A program made the translations under genes and the position numbers. 64,000 nucleotides of DNA from OCS155 cluster bacterium AG-422-J23 (lineage in GTDB: Bacteria; Actinomycetota; Acidimicrobiia; Actinomarinales; Actinomarinaceae). The stretch lies in assembly GCA_003213625.1 (NCBI GenBank), contig QCMT01000003.1, positions 1 through 64,000 on the forward strand, given 5' to 3'. Below the pieces are notes generated by a model. The model was not told the DNA's origin, did not search any database, and saw nothing but the letters and a program-made list of their open reading frames with translations. Numbering within the stretch: position 1 is the stretch's first letter; every line of letters starts with the position of its first letter. Positions 8,801-17,093 of the stretch are shown piece after piece.

Positions 8801-9037
8801 ATGGAAATCAAACTAGAATTTTGTATTGTTTGAAACTATACACCCCGTGCAGTTAGTACGGTAGAAGACATACTTGAAAAATACGGAAAAGAAGTAAAAT
8901 CCATTGATCTTATTCCAGGAACAGGTGGTGTTTTTGAATTGTATTTAAATGGTGAACTTATTTATTCAAAACTTGAAACTGGAAGGCATACAAACGAAGG
9001 TGAAATATTAGAGTTAATGGAAAAAGCACTTAGTTGA
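8801..9037 (+). CDS. SelW-like (Rdx family) selenoprotein, UGA read as Sec
   Basis: 78 residues when TGA at 8831-8833 (codon 11) is read as selenocysteine. N-terminus MEIKLEFCIVU gives the CxxU redox motif, followed by NYTPRA, then LIPGTGGVFEL and YSKLETGR, all hallmark positions of the SelW/Rdx thioredoxin-fold family. A stop-delimited gene call misses it because only 10 codons precede the TGA. A hairpin with an apical loop containing G follows the TGA (8845-8861). There is no clear Shine-Dalgarno; a TATAGT element at 8784-8789 suggests a very short leader or leaderless mRNA. The stop overlaps the next gene's TTG start by 4 bases. Confidence 0.9.
8845..8861 (+). promoter_or_regulatory. Candidate bacterial SECIS hairpin of the SelW-like gene
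   Basis: CCGTGC (8845-8850), loop AGTTA, GTACGG (8856-8861): six pairs including one G-U. The loop begins 17 bases after the TGA and has G in its second position, within the known spacing and loop rules for bacterial SECIS elements. The SelB interaction is inferred. Confidence 0.6.
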
Positions 9038-9768
9038 CATATCCATTTGATCTTTCCCTAGTTGAGCTTATATTTATTTCATTACTTCTATTTGTAAGTG
9101 CAGCGATTCAAGGAATATTAGGTTTTGGATTTGCTGTTATTTCTTCACCAATACTTGTCCAAATTCAGCCACTACTAGTGCCACAAATTCTAAGTTTACT
9201 TGCCTTGCCTATGGCTTTCCGTATATATCAACGTGAAAAAAAAGAAGTAGATTGGAAACCGTTTAAATTCTTATTCCTAGGAAGAATTATTGGTGGCCCT
9301 TTGGGTTTATTGCTCCTTATTAACTTGAACGAGAAACTACTTTCAATAAGCGTAGGAGCAATTGTACTTGTTGCAGGAATTGCAACATTATTTAACTGGA
9401 CTGTGAATAGGAATAATAATTCGTCATGGATCGCTGGAACATTATCTGGAATATTTGCAATGATTGCAGGAGTAGGGGGCCCTCCTATTGCAATTTTGTA
9501 CAGAGGAGCTTCGGGTAAGGAGTTCAGACCATCGTTAAACGCTGTTTTTACGTTTGGAATAATGATAACACTAGGTCTTCTGCTTTTTAGTGGTGAGATT
9601 TATAGAGATCATATAATTTTATTTTTATATCTTGTAATTCCAGTTGCTGTGGGATTAAAAATATCTTCTTTACTGTTTTCAGATGTCTCTGACAATGCAA
9701 TTTCAAAAGGCGTAACATACTTTTCAATAATCTCAGGATTGGTTGTTATATTCAGAAATATAATTTAG
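9034..9768 (+). CDS. TauE/SafE family sulfite/anion exporter
   Basis: 244-residue multi-pass membrane protein. Two-fold repeated GF-rich segments are typical: IQGILGFGFAVISSPIL near the N-terminus and GIFAMIAGVGGPPIAILY after the centre. The TTG start at 9034 overlaps the selenoprotein stop codon (TTGA), so the two are translationally coupled. Members export sulfite, sulfoacetate or other organosulfur anions. The link to a selenoprotein is suggestive only; substrate unknown. Confidence 0.85.
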   Translation: MTYPFDLSLVELIFISLLLFVSAAIQGILGFGFAVISSPILVQIQPLLVPQILSLLALPMAFRIYQREKKEVDWKPFKFLFLGRIIGGPLGLLLLINLNEKLLSISVGAIVLVAGIATLFNWTVNRNNNSSWIAGTLSGIFAMIAGVGGPPIAILYRGASGKEFRPSLNAVFTFGIMITLGLLLFSGEIYRDHIILFLYLVIPVAVGLKISSLLFSDVSDNAISKGVTYFSIISGLVVIFRNII

Positions 9769-9806
9769 TTTTGAAATCTGAATTCGGAGTTAACATTAAA
9801 TAGACA

Positions 9807-11291
9807 ATGAATACTAGAGTCATAATATCCTCAGTGCTATTTTTTTTGAGCTTCCCCCCATTTAACTTCTGGTATTTAATTTTTCCATCTCTGTTCTTTT
9901 TTTACTCAGGGATTTTATTAAGTAGTAAACCATTTCTTTCAGGCTTAGTATTTGGAGCAATATCATTTGGTGTAATTTTATTTGGTATCCAATCAATTGG
10001 TTACGAAGCTTGGATTCCTCTTTCTATTCTTATGGGTCTTTTATATGGATTTTATGGAAAACTGTTTAAATTTATTGCTGTAAAAACCAATAACAATTTT
10101 TTTATATTGATTGGAATAATAAGTACTTTTGATTTACTAAGGGCTTACTTTCCATTTGGCGGTTTTCCATGGGGTTCAACTTCAACAGTTTTAATTTCAG
10201 GATATAGAGATACCTCGTTCAATCTCCTACCAAGCATTTTTAAAACATTTGGTCCGACAGGTTATTCTTTAATCATTCAATCGTTGACTCTTTTAATTGT
10301 CTTATTTGTACTTGAAAATAAAAAGAAATATACATACTTGAAAGATTCACTAGTATTTTTCATTTTAATATTTACACCTCTTTCATTATTTTTACTAAAC
10401 GACAGTTTTAATTTATTAGACAAAAATAATAAATCTGAACAGATTAGTGTTGTGATTGTCCAGGGAAACAGTCCTTGTCCTGGAGCAAAAAACAGATGTA
10501 ATAATGAAAGAGCAAGAATATATGAAAGTCATATAAATTTAACAAAAAGTATTAGCTCCGAAAAAGATCTGATTATTTGGCCTGAAAGCTCGACAGGTTT
10601 TAACAATGATCCTCTCATTCACGATCGGGTCTTGACCGATATTCAAATAGAAGTTGAGAGGTTAAATTCTTATTTTTTAATTGGTGGAGATAGGCCAATA
10701 CGGGAAGCTAATTTTGAAAATTATGGTCTATTTATCAACAATGAGGGAACAATTGTAGATCAATATCTGAAACAACACCCAGTACCTTTTGGAGAGTACA
10801 TTCCTTTTAGGAGATATCTTGATTGGATCCCTTCCCTTTCGCTAGTTCCGAGAGATATGATTAGGGGAGAACAAGAGAAAATATTTCAAATGGGATCACA
10901 TAAATTGGCCTCTGTGATTTCTTTTGAGGGATCATTCCAAAGATATATTCGAGGTAGTGTTCAGGCTGGAGCAGAGATTATTGTAATTCTTACAAATCAA
11001 GCCAGCTATGGAGAAAGCGGAATGTCTGATCAATTTATATTAATGTCTCGTGCAAATGCGATTTCAAATGATAGGCCTGTCATACATTCTGCAATAACTG
11101 GAAAATCTGCATTCATCGACAATAATGGAAAGGTTTTATCACAGACAAATTTATTCACTTCTGAAATCTTGAACGAAAACATAAAACCAATTAACTCACA
11201 AACTCCATTTAGTTTGTTTGGAAATTACTTTAATTATCTAATAGTTGCTATTGCATTTGTTATTTTCTTAAGAAAGAGAGTTTTAAGTTAG
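9807..11291 (+). CDS. lnt: Apolipoprotein N-acyltransferase with Cys-to-Ser change at the catalytic site
   Basis: 494 residues: six or more N-terminal membrane helices, then a nitrilase-fold periplasmic domain. The Glu of WPESS is residue 260 and the Lys of KQHPVPFGEYIPF is residue 322, matching E. coli Glu267 and Lys335. The position of the E. coli nucleophile Cys387 (in ICYE) here reads VISFEGS, with Ser372 encoded by TCT at 10920-10922. The remaining fold (TNQASYGESGM, RANAISNDRP) is intact. Lnt N-acylates lipoproteins such as the SBP at 15932 after Lgt action (lgt at 57000). Whether Ser372 supports catalysis is open. Confidence 0.88.
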   Translation: MNTRVIISSVLFFLSFPPFNFWYLIFPSLFFFYSGILLSSKPFLSGLVFGAISFGVILFGIQSIGYEAWIPLSILMGLLYGFYGKLFKFIAVKTNNNFFILIGIISTFDLLRAYFPFGGFPWGSTSTVLISGYRDTSFNLLPSIFKTFGPTGYSLIIQSLTLLIVLFVLENKKKYTYLKDSLVFFILIFTPLSLFLLNDSFNLLDKNNKSEQISVVIVQGNSPCPGAKNRCNNERARIYESHINLTKSISSEKDLIIWPESSTGFNNDPLIHDRVLTDIQIEVERLNSYFLIGGDRPIREANFENYGLFINNEGTIVDQYLKQHPVPFGEYIPFRRYLDWIPSLSLVPRDMIRGEQEKIFQMGSHKLASVISFEGSFQRYIRGSVQAGAEIIVILTNQASYGESGMSDQFILMSRANAISNDRPVIHSAITGKSAFIDNNGKVLSQTNLFTSEILNENIKPINSQTPFSLFGNYFNYLIVAIAFVIFLRKRVLS

Positions 11292-12496
11292 TTTTCAAGA
11301 CCCTCATTAAAGTGCAAATTTTTCATTGCTGCAGCTTCGACAATACCATCTTGGTAGGCTCTCAGATCAAACTTATGTAACACTGCTATTAAATGATCAA
11401 ATATATCTGACTGAATGTTTTCATATTCAACCCAGTCAGTAGTTTTTGTAAATGTATAGATTTGTATAGGGACACCCTGGTTTGTTGGTGATAATTGTCT
11501 TACTAAAAATGTCATGTTTTCAGTATCTAGGTTTTCATTTTGTCTGAGATAGCTTTCTATATAGGCTCTGAATGTACCAATATTTGTTAAATTTCTTTGT
11601 TCTGTTACTGATTCTCCAGACGATAGTTCGCTATTAAATGTTTCCAGCTCCTGCACTTTTTCATTCAGATAATCTTTAATAGGAGCAATTTTTTTTAATT
11701 TTTCAATTTCTTCAAATGTTAAAAATTTAATACTTGAGATATCAATACTTATTGATCTCATGATTCTTCTGCCACCATAATCAGACATTCCTCTCCAGTT
11801 TTTGACTGATGTAGAGATTATTTTTGAGGTAGGTATGGTTGTAATGGTTTTATCCCAGTTTTGTACTTTTACTGTGTGAAGAGCTATGTCAATTACATCC
11901 CCATCAGCTCCATATTCTGGGACCTCTATCCAGTCACCATTATTTATGATATTGTTTTGTCCAATTTGAACCGATGCAACAAAAGATAGAATTGTGTCTT
12001 GAAATACTAAAAGGAGAACTGCTGTTAACGCCCCAAGTCCACTTATATAATATGTAACTGACTGTCCAGATAAAATTGCAAAAATAATAATGAATATAAA
12101 TGCGTTCAGAATAATTTTAACGATCTGAATATAACCTTTAATTGGCCTGTCTTTCAATGCTTCATATTTACTTGATGCATTATTAAATATTGAAAGCAAT
12201 TCATTTAGAGATAAACCTAAGAACACTGCTAATAGCGAACTAATTATTCGTTGACTAATTTCACTGTCTAATAATTCTGTTGAAAAGTCTGTAAATAATA
12301 TTCCATTTAAAAAAGTAAATACAGCGACAAAAGATACTCTATTTAAAAATTTTTTTTCTAAAAAAAGATCGTCAATGATAGTATTTGTTTTTTTCGCTAT
12401 ACGTTTGAGAAGTGGAAAAATTAGTGTTCTTAAGACTATATAAATACCCAGACTGCTTCCTGCGACAATCAAGAGTTTTAAATTATCTTCTACCAT
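11288..12496 (-). CDS. MscS-family mechanosensitive channel
   Basis: 402 residues of the YnaI/YbdG-like branch. Four or so N-terminal hydrophobic helices, then the pore-type segment ending ISGLGALTAVLLLVFQDTILSF and the MscS beta domain with WIEVPEYGADGDVIDIALHTVKVQNWDKT followed by IPTSKIISTSVKNW. It releases solutes on hypo-osmotic shock. The 3' end interlocks over 4 bases with lnt. A 18-base gap separates it from the DUF3159 gene on the same strand. Confidence 0.9.
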   Translation of the reverse strand: MVEDNLKLLIVAGSSLGIYIVLRTLIFPLLKRIAKKTNTIIDDLFLEKKFLNRVSFVAVFTFLNGILFTDFSTELLDSEISQRIISSLLAVFLGLSLNELLSIFNNASSKYEALKDRPIKGYIQIVKIILNAFIFIIIFAILSGQSVTYYISGLGALTAVLLLVFQDTILSFVASVQIGQNNIINNGDWIEVPEYGADGDVIDIALHTVKVQNWDKTITTIPTSKIISTSVKNWRGMSDYGGRRIMRSISIDISSIKFLTFEEIEKLKKIAPIKDYLNEKVQELETFNSELSSGESVTEQRNLTNIGTFRAYIESYLRQNENLDTENMTFLVRQLSPTNQGVPIQIYTFTKTTDWVEYENIQSDIFDHLIAVLHKFDLRAYQDGIVEAAAMKNLHFNEGLEN

Positions 12497-12514
12497 ATAA
12501 GCATGATACCTTAG

Positions 12515-13198
12515 TCAGAATCCTCTTTGTTGACCTTTCCAAGGGGGAGGAGTATTGTTTTTAAACTCTTCAACACTTGGACCATGTAAAGCTTTCAATT
12601 TATTTAAACCAATAAAATATGAAACTACCAAAAGAATTAAAGTAGTTTGGTTTGAAGTTGCCAATTTAATAACTGCAAGCACTTCTGGGTTATCAAAAAA
12701 TAAAACTTGTAAACCACCTTTTACTCCAAGAAATATGACCCACAAGATTGCAACCCGGTTATATGCTGGTTTTACTGTTGGTAATAAATACCACTCTCTA
12801 GGCCATTTTCTAAAATACATTGATGAATAGATCGTAAATGGTTTTCTCAATACGATTGATACCAATCCTATAAATGCAATGCTTAAATCTCTTATAATGC
12901 CTGGTAGAAAAAAACCTGATGCAGTACCTTGAATCTGAGCAATTAACAAAGCAACTAAAGTTCCAAGAACACCGTAAAATGCAAATTTAATTTCATCTTT
13001 TTTTACCAACCTGTAGCCAAACGTAAGGGCAACCAACACGGCTGTACTTATAATTGCAATATTTAAATCAAAAAATCTAAATGTTAAAACAAAGAACACT
13101 GGAGCAAGAATTGAATCAAAGATATTATTTTGTGATTCATTTAAACCCAGTACTTCACTTTTTATCTCAGTGAATTGATTTTTAAATCTTTTAAACAA
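12515..13198 (-). CDS. DUF3159 family membrane protein
   Basis: 227 residues with about six hydrophobic helices and the family segments GYRLVKKDEIKFAFYGVLGTLVALLIA, FFLPGIIRDL and RKPFTIY. DUF3159 is essentially an actinobacterial family of unknown function, so it supports the taxonomic call. The start is a TTG overlapping the purB stop by 8 bases (TTGTTTAA), indicating translational coupling. The C-terminus ends in a Pro/Gly-rich cytosolic tail. Confidence 0.85.
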   Translation of the reverse strand: MFKRFKNQFTEIKSEVLGLNESQNNIFDSILAPVFFVLTFRFFDLNIAIISTAVLVALTFGYRLVKKDEIKFAFYGVLGTLVALLIAQIQGTASGFFLPGIIRDLSIAFIGLVSIVLRKPFTIYSSMYFRKWPREWYLLPTVKPAYNRVAILWVIFLGVKGGLQVLFFDNPEVLAVIKLATSNQTTLILLVVSYFIGLNKLKALHGPSVEEFKNNTPPPWKGQQRGF

Positions 13199-14474
13199 CA
13201 GAATTTATTTTTTCTTCAAAATTTTTGTTGGTTTTCTCAGAAAGAAAACTTTTTCTAATTTCCTGTAATTCTTTTTCTTCAACTTCCTCAAAATTTGTTG
13301 AAATATTTTTTATATAAGAATCTAAGTTATCGATTTCAAATGATTGAGATTGCAAAAATCTATATGCTTCATCCCTTTCAATCCCTTTAGTTACTAAATG
13401 AGATAGAAAAGATTGAGTTAGCAAACTCACTTTTGCTGAATTAATATTTGAATTTATTTTTTCATGATTAATGTTGATATTTTTGAATAGCTCTTCCATC
13501 TCAATTGTTGAAAAACAAATGAGATTAAAACTATCTGGAAAAATGATTCTTTCTACTGATGAATTTGATATATCTCTTTCATGCCAAAGAGATATATTTT
13601 CAAGCGCACTTACAACATAACCTCTGAGGATTCTTGAAATTCCTGATATTCTCTCAGAAGTAATTGGATTTTTTTTATGTGGCATTGCAGAAGAACCTTT
13701 TTGTTCACTTGAAAATGACTCATGAATTTCACCCACCTCTGAACGTTGATAACCTCTAAGATTTATAGCTATACGATCATAGGAACTTGCAAGCATTCCA
13801 ATACAGCTGATTACTTCAGCGTATCTATCACGGCTAACAATCTGAGAAGCAAATAGCTCTGGCTTAAGATTTAAAGTCTCTAAAGATTTTTTTTCAATAT
13901 CACTGTTAATTATGGTGTAGTTACCAACAACTCCACTTAGCTTTCCGATGCTAATATTTTCTTTTGCTCTTTCAAGACGTTCTTTATTTCGATGTATCTC
14001 CAACAACCAGTTTGAAATTATATTTCCAAGGAAAGTTACTTCTGCAAATACGCCATGGGTTCTCCCAATTATTTTGGTATCTTTTTCTTTTATCGCAAGA
14101 TTCTTCAAAGTACTGATTAATTCATCAACTTTTCCTATTAGGAAATCTAATGATTCTAAAATTAATAAACTATTTGATGTATCAACTACGTCTGAACTAG
14201 TTAGGCCGTAATGTATCCATTCGGAATCTTCATTTACTTTATCTTGTAATATGTCAACAAATGAAGCTAAGTCATGGTTTGTTACTTTTTCTCGAGCTTC
14301 AACTTCTTTTACGGTTACATTTGCATCAAGTATTTTTTCTGACAAACCTTTAGGCACAATACCTTCCTCTTCAAGACTTTTTGTAACAGAGGATTCAACT
14401 TTCTTCCAAGTGCTTAACTTGTTTTCTTGACTCCATATATCAACTATTTCTTTTACTTCGTATCTTTTTATCAT
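13191..14474 (-). CDS. purB: Adenylosuccinate lyase
   Basis: Cleaves SAICAR and adenylosuccinate in purine synthesis. 427 residues of the fumarase/aspartase superfamily. Motifs: THGVFAEVTFLGN, YGLTSSDVVDT near residue 90, and the signature GSSAMPHKKNPITSERI containing the mobile catalytic loop. It immediately follows purA (the start abuts the purA stop), so the two AMP-branch enzymes are an operon, extended by DUF3159. Confidence 0.96.
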   Translation of the reverse strand: MIKRYEVKEIVDIWSQENKLSTWKKVESSVTKSLEEEGIVPKGLSEKILDANVTVKEVEAREKVTNHDLASFVDILQDKVNEDSEWIHYGLTSSDVVDTSNSLLILESLDFLIGKVDELISTLKNLAIKEKDTKIIGRTHGVFAEVTFLGNIISNWLLEIHRNKERLERAKENISIGKLSGVVGNYTIINSDIEKKSLETLNLKPELFASQIVSRDRYAEVISCIGMLASSYDRIAINLRGYQRSEVGEIHESFSSEQKGSSAMPHKKNPITSERISGISRILRGYVVSALENISLWHERDISNSSVERIIFPDSFNLICFSTIEMEELFKNININHEKINSNINSAKVSLLTQSFLSHLVTKGIERDEAYRFLQSQSFEIDNLDSYIKNISTNFEEVEEKELQEIRKSFLSEKTNKNFEEKINSVV

Positions 14475-15746
14475 TTATCTAATTATATTTTGGTTTCTCT
14501 CTGGTCCAACAGATATATATTTAATTGGCACATCGCTGAAATCTTCAATAAATTCAATATATTTTTTAGCATTCTCAGGAAGTGCATCATATTTCGTAAT
14601 TCCAGAAATATCTTCATTCCAACCCTCAAACGATTCATAAATAGGTTCACACTTATCTAATATCTCATCAACTAATGGATAGTCTGTAATTTTTTTATCT
14701 TCAAAGCTGTATCCTATGCATACCTTGATTTCCTCAAGGCCACTTAAAACATCTAATTTTGTTATAAATAATTGACTTAGAGAGTTAATCCTTTTCGAAT
14801 ATTTTAATGAAACTAAATCTAGCCATCCACAACGTCGTCTTCTTCCAGTAACCGTTCCAAACTCAGCCCCCTTTTCAATCATGTAATCACCAATTTCATT
14901 TTCTTGTTCAGTTATGAAAGGACCAGTACCAACTCTAGATATGTAGGCTTTGGTTACACCAACAACTTCATCAAAATTTAAAGGACCAATTCCAGATCCA
15001 GTAGCTGCATTACCTGCACTTGTATTTGAACTTGTGACAAATGGATATGTTCCATGATCGATATCTAGAAGAGTGCCTTGGGCTCCTTCAAATAGGATCT
15101 TTTTATTTTCTTTTAATGAATTAGATATAACCAATGATGTGTCGTCTGCAATTGATGAAACAAGTTCTTTGTATTTTTTATACTCGTCGACTATTTCGTC
15201 AAAGTTTATAGAATTTCCACCATAAATTTTTTCAATTATTTGATTTTTTTCTTCAAGATTATTTTTTAATTTTTCATAAAAATTTTCTTCAGATAAAAAA
15301 TCTTGTATGCGTATACCTTTTCTTTGTATCTTGTCGCCATAACAAGGCCCTATACCTTTTCTAGTTGTTCCAATCTTCTTATCACCTAAGCTATCTTCAA
15401 TTAATTCATCAAGAATTTTGTGATATGGCATGATGATGTGTGCATTATATGAAAGCTTTAACTTAGTGGTGTCTATATTTTTACCATTTAAAGTTTCAAT
15501 TTCATTTTTTAAAACTTCAAAATCAATTACACATCCTGAACCAATGATGGGAGTACATGATTCATACATCACTCCTGACGGAACCATTGAAAGGGCAAAT
15601 TTTTCATCACCTACAACAATTGTGTGACCTGCATTATTGCCACCTTGGAATCGGACTACGAGATCAGCTTTTGATGCAAAAAAGTCTGTGACTTTACCCT
15701 TGCCTTCATCGCCCCACTGAGCGCCTAAAACAATGGTAGTTGACAA
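14475..15746 (-). CDS. purA: Adenylosuccinate synthetase
   Basis: GTP-dependent conversion of IMP and aspartate to adenylosuccinate. 423 residues. N-terminal VLGAQWGDEGKGK P-loop, GNNAGHT, GTTRKGIGPCY, and C-terminal RRRCGWLDL motif. The start chosen is TTG at 15746 because AAGGAGA (15751-15757) sits at ideal spacing and the family begins right there. An ATG at 15785 would add 13 residues without family support. It is divergent from the amino-acid transporter operon. Confidence 0.95.
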   Translation of the reverse strand: MSTTIVLGAQWGDEGKGKVTDFFASKADLVVRFQGGNNAGHTIVVGDEKFALSMVPSGVMYESCTPIIGSGCVIDFEVLKNEIETLNGKNIDTTKLKLSYNAHIIMPYHKILDELIEDSLGDKKIGTTRKGIGPCYGDKIQRKGIRIQDFLSEENFYEKLKNNLEEKNQIIEKIYGGNSINFDEIVDEYKKYKELVSSIADDTSLVISNSLKENKKILFEGAQGTLLDIDHGTYPFVTSSNTSAGNAATGSGIGPLNFDEVVGVTKAYISRVGTGPFITEQENEIGDYMIEKGAEFGTVTGRRRRCGWLDLVSLKYSKRINSLSQLFITKLDVLSGLEEIKVCIGYSFEDKKITDYPLVDEILDKCEPIYESFEGWNEDISGITKYDALPENAKKYIEFIEDFSDVPIKYISVGPERNQNIIR

Positions 15747-15931
15747 CTTTTCTCCTTGAATTACAACAATGGATAATACATGCATTTCTGATGTATAGAA
15801 AGATTTTTCTATCTAATAATTAAATTAATTTGTAGCAAAATCGAATAAAGGTTAAATTAGTACTTAGACAAGAACTTAATTTATTTATAGTTGTTTTGTT
15901 CTTGTCTGCTTTTATATAAAAGGAGAAAACA
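15747..15931. promoter_or_regulatory. Divergent purA / amino-acid transporter control region
   Basis: This 185-base gap is the longest gene-free stretch here. It holds an inverted repeat ATAGAAA-GATT-TTTCTAT (15795-15812) on the purA side. On the transporter side is a perfect 10-base inverted repeat AGACAAGAAC / GTTCTTGTCT (15866-15875 and 15898-15907). Next come an AT-rich TATATAA stretch and an AAAGGAG ribosome site just before the TTG at 15932. No tRNA or known riboswitch was recognised. Confidence 0.6.
15866..15907 (+). promoter_or_regulatory. 10-base inverted repeat upstream of transporter operon
   Basis: Perfect arms AGACAAGAAC and GTTCTTGTCT are separated by 22 AT-rich bases, about two DNA turns between centres. 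It could be a paired operator site for a nitrogen or amino-acid regulator, or a leader hairpin just before the ribosome site. The sequence does not decide between these. Confidence 0.4.
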
Positions 15932-17008
15932 TTGAGTAAAAAAGCAATCGTTTCTTTACTTATACTTTCTATGATTGCAGTAGCTTGTGCTACAGAAGAA
16001 GCAGTTGAGGAAGTAGCAGTTGAAGAAGAACACGATCACTCAGATGAATCTACACTAGATGAAGTCAAAGAAAGAGGATTTCTTAAGTGTGGAATCAGTA
16101 CTGGTGCTACCGGATTCAGTGAGCAAGCTGATGACGGATCCTTCGGTGGATTTGATGTTGATTTCTGTTATGCAGTGGCAGCTGCTGTTTTCGGCGACTA
16201 CAGTAAAGTCGAATTCAAGCAACTTACATCTGCTGAAAGATTCACATCTCTAGCAGCTGGTGAGGTCGATGTTCTATTTAGAAACACAACTTGGACTCAA
16301 AGCCGTGACACAGAGTTAGGTAATGACTTCGGTCCTACAACCTACTTTGATGGTCAGCAATTACTTGGTAGAAAAGCAGACGGTATTACCGAAAGCTCTA
16401 CATTAGCTGATATTGACGGACTTAGAGTATGTACTAACGCAGGAACTACAACCGAAAAGAATATTACTGAAGGTGCAGGACTTGCTGGTGCAACAATCGA
16501 ACTTGTTACAGTTGAAGCTTTCGCAGAAGCTGTTGACAAATTCATTGCAGGTGAATGTGATATTATCACAACTGATGGTTCAGCACTTGTTGGTAGAAGA
16601 GCAGTTAATGATGCTCTTAATGATTGGGTAATTTTCCCAACATCACCAATTTCAAAAGAGCCATTAGGACCAACATATAGATCAAATGACAGCGCCTGGG
16701 CAGACGTAGTCAACTGGACAGTTTACGCAACAATCATCGCAGATGAGTATGGCGTAACTAGTGCAAACGTTGACTCTGTTGATACAGATGCACTTCCAGA
16801 ACTTGGAAGATTATTTGGTGCAAATGATGGTGAGCTTCAAACAAAGATGGGTCTAGATGCAGATGCATTCTATAACGTTATCAAGCAAGTTGGTAACTAT
16901 GACCAAATCTACTCAAGAAACCTAAATCCATTAGGTCTCTTCAGAGAAGGTGGAGCTAACGATCGTTGGACAAACGGTGGGTTAATTTACGCACCTCCTG
17001 CAAGATAA
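15932..17008 (+). CDS. Amino-acid ABC transporter substrate-binding lipoprotein (AapJ-like)
   Basis: 358 residues, family-3 solute-binding protein of the general L-amino acid (AapJ) type. Start is TTG at 15932 with AGGAG six bases upstream. Signal peptide KKAIVSLLILSMIAVACA ends in a lipobox with Cys19, so it is an Lgt-modified lipoprotein. A Glu/His-rich linker (EEHDHSDES) precedes the binding fold. Motifs: LKCGISTG, GGFDVDFCYAVAAAVFG, AERFTSLAAGEVDVLFRNTTWT. Two permease genes and an ATPase follow, matching aapJQMP order. A hairpin after the stop may lower readthrough and keep this protein in excess. Confidence 0.92.
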   Translation: MSKKAIVSLLILSMIAVACATEEAVEEVAVEEEHDHSDESTLDEVKERGFLKCGISTGATGFSEQADDGSFGGFDVDFCYAVAAAVFGDYSKVEFKQLTSAERFTSLAAGEVDVLFRNTTWTQSRDTELGNDFGPTTYFDGQQLLGRKADGITESSTLADIDGLRVCTNAGTTTEKNITEGAGLAGATIELVTVEAFAEAVDKFIAGECDIITTDGSALVGRRAVNDALNDWVIFPTSPISKEPLGPTYRSNDSAWADVVNWTVYATIIADEYGVTSANVDSVDTDALPELGRLFGANDGELQTKMGLDADAFYNVIKQVGNYDQIYSRNLNPLGLFREGGANDRWTNGGLIYAPPAR

Positions 17009-17031
17009 TTTAATTATCTTTATATAAATGT

Positions 17032-17055
17032 AAAAGGGGCTGAAAAGCCCCTTTT
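17032..17055 (+). terminator. Hairpin terminator/attenuator after substrate-binding gene
   Basis: AAAAGGGGC, loop TGAAAA, GCCCCTTTT: nine pairs followed by GCTTTG. The T tract is interrupted, so partial termination is likely, letting some transcripts continue into the permease genes. This is a common way to set high binding-protein to permease ratios. Confidence 0.8.
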
Positions 17056-17093
17056 GCTTTGTAAGTACCATATTTATTTGATAAAATTTTATA

